Of a DNA stretch of 46,174 nt, positions 43,889-46,174 are shown piece after piece (position 1 is the first letter of the stretch; every line of letters starts with the position of its first letter). The DNA is from an uncultured Christensenella sp. (lineage in GTDB: Bacteria; Bacillota; Clostridia; Christensenellales; UBA1242), in contig CASFHD010000007.1 in assembly GCA_949294455.1 (NCBI GenBank), forward strand, positions 1 to 46,174. The letters run 5' to 3'. The notes beneath the pieces were generated by a model. That model was not told the origin of the DNA, made no database searches, and was given only the letters and a program-made list of their open reading frames with translations. A program made the translations under genes and the position numbers.

Positions 43889-44236
43889 CTAAATATCTTT
43901 GTTTTGCTGATTTAGGTAGACAAGGAAATTTTTTAGTTCATCTCTAAACTCCAATTCTTTAATTAGTTCTTCTTTCGACATATCTTTGTAGGTTGTTTTA
44001 GAATTTCTGGGTCTGCCTTTGCTTGGATTGTCCAGATGGGTAGCTTTCCCACGATTATCTACACAAGTGCCAAACTTACGATATTGTTCAATCCATCTTT
44101 GAAGCATACCATCGCCAGGGATGTTAAAAGTTCTTAAAATTTCATTCCAACCCATATGTTAGTCAAGATAGAGTAAAACAATTTCATTTTTTTCTTGAAT
44201 AGTCCATCTTTTGTTTTTTCTTTTGCCTTGATACAT
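43889..44236 (-). pseudogene. IS3-family OrfA with in-frame stop
   Basis: Starts at ATG 44236 with AGGAGG upstream (MYQGKRKNKRWTIQEKNEI) and would give about 115 residues, but a TAA at 44159-44161 interrupts it after YLD; the frame then resumes at HMGWNEILRTFNI, part of the helix-turn-helix. The second half (GRPRNSKTTYKDMSKEEL, then ELEFRDELKNF) is intact. A heptamer A-AAA-AAT at 43928-43934 near the end fits the -1 slippery sites that join OrfA to OrfB. A restart at the ATG 44155 would produce a protein lacking the first DNA-binding helix. Confidence 0.85.
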
Positions 44237-44364
44237 AAATCCTCCTTTTAAAGATTATACAAGAAAAAGAACATATTAGACTACAAAATCTAACATGTTC
44301 TCTCTTTTTTATTTGTTGTCCGTTTTAATCAAACAACATCATTTGTACTAATATCTTTTTTTTA

Positions 44365-46174
44365 TTAAATAACTCCCCAATTTATTTGGATGGTTCCATT
44401 ATTAACTTGGCTCCATAAATCGTCCCATGTTGGTGGTTTTTGAGGAATTTGACAATTCACAATTATGTTTTTGTTAAAATTAAATATATAACCTTCAATA
44501 AATTCAACAGTTTGTGGAATTGTAATCTCTGCAATGTTACAACCTGCAAAAGCACTATCACATATTTTGGTTAAATTTACACAATTAGATGTATCAACAC
44601 TCGTTAAACTACCACAATAATAAAATGCTTTTTCACCAATTATTTGTAAATTTGCTGGAAGTACAACATTAGTAATTTTAAATCTTTCAAAGTTATTTTT
44701 ACCGATAAATTTTAAAGAACTAGGCAAAGTTAGTAATGTAACAGATGAAGAGTAAGAATATGCAAACAATTTTCCATCAATAATTCCAAGTGTACCTTCT
44801 TTAATTTCAATAGATTCAATGTTTGTTTCCTTAATATCAATAAGATAATTGCTTACATATAAATAATTACCTTCCCAATATGAACTCGTTGAACTTACAA
44901 TTTGTGTACCCAAAAATGCATCTTTTCCAATACCTATTAAGTTTTGAGGTAAATTTGCAGTTGAAAGTGTTGACATATACTTAAAAGCATCTTTTCCAAT
45001 ATACAATACGCTTTCTGGTATATTTATGGTTTTTAGTGTTTTGGTTGAAGGCATATAAAATGCACATTCGGCAATATCTATTGTGCCTTCTTTTACAGTG
45101 TATGATGTAGCGTTAAAATCTCTGCTTACTGTAATTAAATGTTTACCAATGTATAAAACTTCATTTTCCCAATTACTTTTTGTATTAAAATATTTCGTAT
45201 TATAAAATGATGAATAATATAAATCCAACTTAACATCTGGCAAAGTTATATCTTCAAGTAATAAACAATTACTAAAAACATTTTGACCAAAATCTTTTAA
45301 AGTTTCAGGAAGTTCAATTGCTGTTAAATTTGTACAATTTTGAAAAGCCATATCTCCGATATATTCAACCTTATTTAAATTAACAGTCGATAAATTTTCA
45401 CAAAATTCAAAAGTGTATTGCCATATGTCCGTTAAAGAATCCGGAAAGTCTATCGACTCTAACCCACTATTTCTAAAACAATCACTTCTTATTTCTATTA
45501 GTGTGTTTGGAAGTGTAATTGATTTTAGTGCTGTGCAATTTTTAAATGTATATTCATATAAAACGGTGATGTTTGCAGGAAGTTTTACGAAATTTAAGTT
45601 AGAACAATTTTGAAATGTTCCTAATCCAACATCCAAAATTGTGTCTGGAAGTTCTATGTGTTGTAAAGTTTTATTATTTTTAAATAAATAATTTTGTAAA
45701 CTTTTAACTGTTGTTCCATTAACTCGATTTGGGATTATAAGTTCAGTAATACCATCTATATTATTTACTCCTGTTATATTGCCATTTCCGTCAATTATGT
45801 ATTCAATTGCAACAACTTCGTCTTGTTCATAGTATGCATAAACTGTTTTATTTTCGTCTAGTTCTATGCTCTCATATGTGTTTGCTTCCAACTTTTGTGT
45901 CCATGTATTCTCGTCAAAGTACCAACCTTTAAAGGTATATCCTTGCTTTACTGGTGCCGTTGGCAGTGTTATGAGTTCATTCCCTGATGTTTTTATTGTT
46001 TCAATAACTTGTCCGTCTGCCATAAATGTTATGTTATATTTTGTAGCTACAACTTCGTCTTGTTCATAATATGCATAAACTGTTACATTATTTTTTAATT
46101 CAATATCTTTATATGTGGTTTCTTCTAACTTATTAGTCCAAGTGCCGTTGTCAAAATACCAACCTTTAAAGGTA
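44365..46174 (-). CDS. InlB-repeat/BspA-type leucine-rich-repeat surface protein, 5' end beyond the window
   Basis: The frame is open to the right edge; the Met at 46023 (MADGQV) is internal, because the codons before it (YYEQDEVVATKYNITF) belong to a preceding InlB B-repeat. At least two such repeats of about 79 residues (TFKGWYFD, then TVYAYYEQDEVVA) lead into about ten BspA-type LRR_5 units (for example LKSITLPNTLIEIRSDCF, then AFQNCTNLTAIELPETL). The C-terminus IQINWGVI shows no membrane anchor or LPXTG motif. Signal peptide and other domains would lie to the right. Likely a secreted adhesin (inference). The IS element lies 36 bp past the stop, and no terminator is visible between. Confidence 0.88.
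   Translation of the reverse strand, partial: TFKGWYFDNGTWTNKLEETTYKDIELKNNVTVYAYYEQDEVVATKYNITFMADGQVIETIKTSGNELITLPTAPVKQGYTFKGWYFDENTWTQKLEANTYESIELDENKTVYAYYEQDEVVAIEYIIDGNGNITGVNNIDGITELIIPNRVNGTTVKSLQNYLFKNNKTLQHIELPDTILDVGLGTFQNCSNLNFVKLPANITVLYEYTFKNCTALKSITLPNTLIEIRSDCFRNSGLESIDFPDSLTDIWQYTFEFCENLSTVNLNKVEYIGDMAFQNCTNLTAIELPETLKDFGQNVFSNCLLLEDITLPDVKLDLYYSSFYNTKYFNTKSNWENEVLYIGKHLITVSRDFNATSYTVKEGTIDIAECAFYMPSTKTLKTINIPESVLYIGKDAFKYMSTLSTANLPQNLIGIGKDAFLGTQIVSSTSSYWEGNYLYVSNYLIDIKETNIESIEIKEGTLGIIDGKLFAYSYSSSVTLLTLPSSLKFIGKNNFERFKITNVVLPANLQIIGEKAFYYCGSLTSVDTSNCVNLTKICDSAFAGCNIAEITIPQTVEFIEGYIFNFNKNIIVNCQIPQKPPTWDDLWSQVNNGTIQINWGVI

Larger units (their letters stand above)
43015..44328 (-). 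mobile_element. IS3-family insertion sequence
   Basis: About 1.31 kb, bounded by imperfect terminal inverted repeats: TTAAAACGGAC at 43015-43025 and its complement at 44318-44328, with similarity continuing inward to AAAAAGAGAG on both sides. It contains orfA and orfB in the IS3 arrangement on the minus strand. I found no target-site duplication (flanks GGG and TCA), so it is old or was rearranged. It lies 36 bp past the stop of the leucine-rich-repeat protein gene. The in-frame stop in orfA suggests it is no longer autonomous. Confidence 0.88.

Overview
The window is very AT-rich DNA from a low-GC, Gram-positive-type bacterium. Most likely it is an uncultured, host-associated member of the Bacillota (Clostridia/Christensenellales-like, or a Mollicutes-adjacent lineage). 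The grounds are Shine-Dalgarno-rich starts, sigma-A promoters with TGn extended -10 boxes, lipobox lipoproteins, an archaeal/eukaryal-type AspRS, the NifU-like/GGGtGRT pair, and very large InlB/BspA-type surface proteins. Nothing requires an alternative genetic code: Trp is read from TGG, and cmk ends in TGA. The exact taxon is inference.

Layout. 1-7477 is a minus-strand block. A strong promoter at the left edge reads out of the window. Next come lgt with two small partners in an overlapping operon, then two large unrecognised proteins (735 and 654 aa). 7581-9856 is a plus-strand island: a GNAT protein, then two adjacent genes made of mTERF-like helical repeats, closed by a bidirectional terminator. 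9935-13153 holds cmk, the GGGtGRT/NifU-like pair and a divergent recX. 13295-27112 is one gene for a 4605-residue secreted, membrane-anchored surface protein. 27285-29311 holds two lipoproteins with unusually long N-terminal regions, set among G-depleted degenerate repeats. 29745-36755 is housekeeping (acpS, ung, trxB, aspS) followed by a CmpB-like membrane protein and a two-gene operon of an Ig-like protein and an exported metallo-beta-lactamase-fold hydrolase. 37191-38462 (plus) carries a CrtO-like acyltransferase and a NT5C-like HAD nucleotidase. 38960-46174 is accessory and decaying: a toxin-tail/immunity-like pair, a Cys-rich lipoprotein, a double GNAT protein, a decayed PocR-like gene, two diverged copies of an intergenic repeat, an IS3-family element with a nonsense mutation in orfA, and the 3' part of an InlB/leucine-rich-repeat surface protein that runs off the right edge.

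How it works together. The housekeeping genes cover lipoprotein maturation (Lgt, with at least three lipoproteins in the window), CMP phosphorylation, acyl-carrier activation, uracil repair, thioredoxin reduction and aspartyl-tRNA synthesis. The surface proteins point to adhesion or matrix contact. The least expected content is the mTERF-like pair, because this fold is described mainly from mitochondria and chloroplasts. Second is a set of three genes (lgt, recX, ung) whose -10 box ends exactly 6 nt before the ATG and which have no Shine-Dalgarno sequence, suggesting leaderless transcripts. All family calls were made by eye from sequence motifs; no database search was run.
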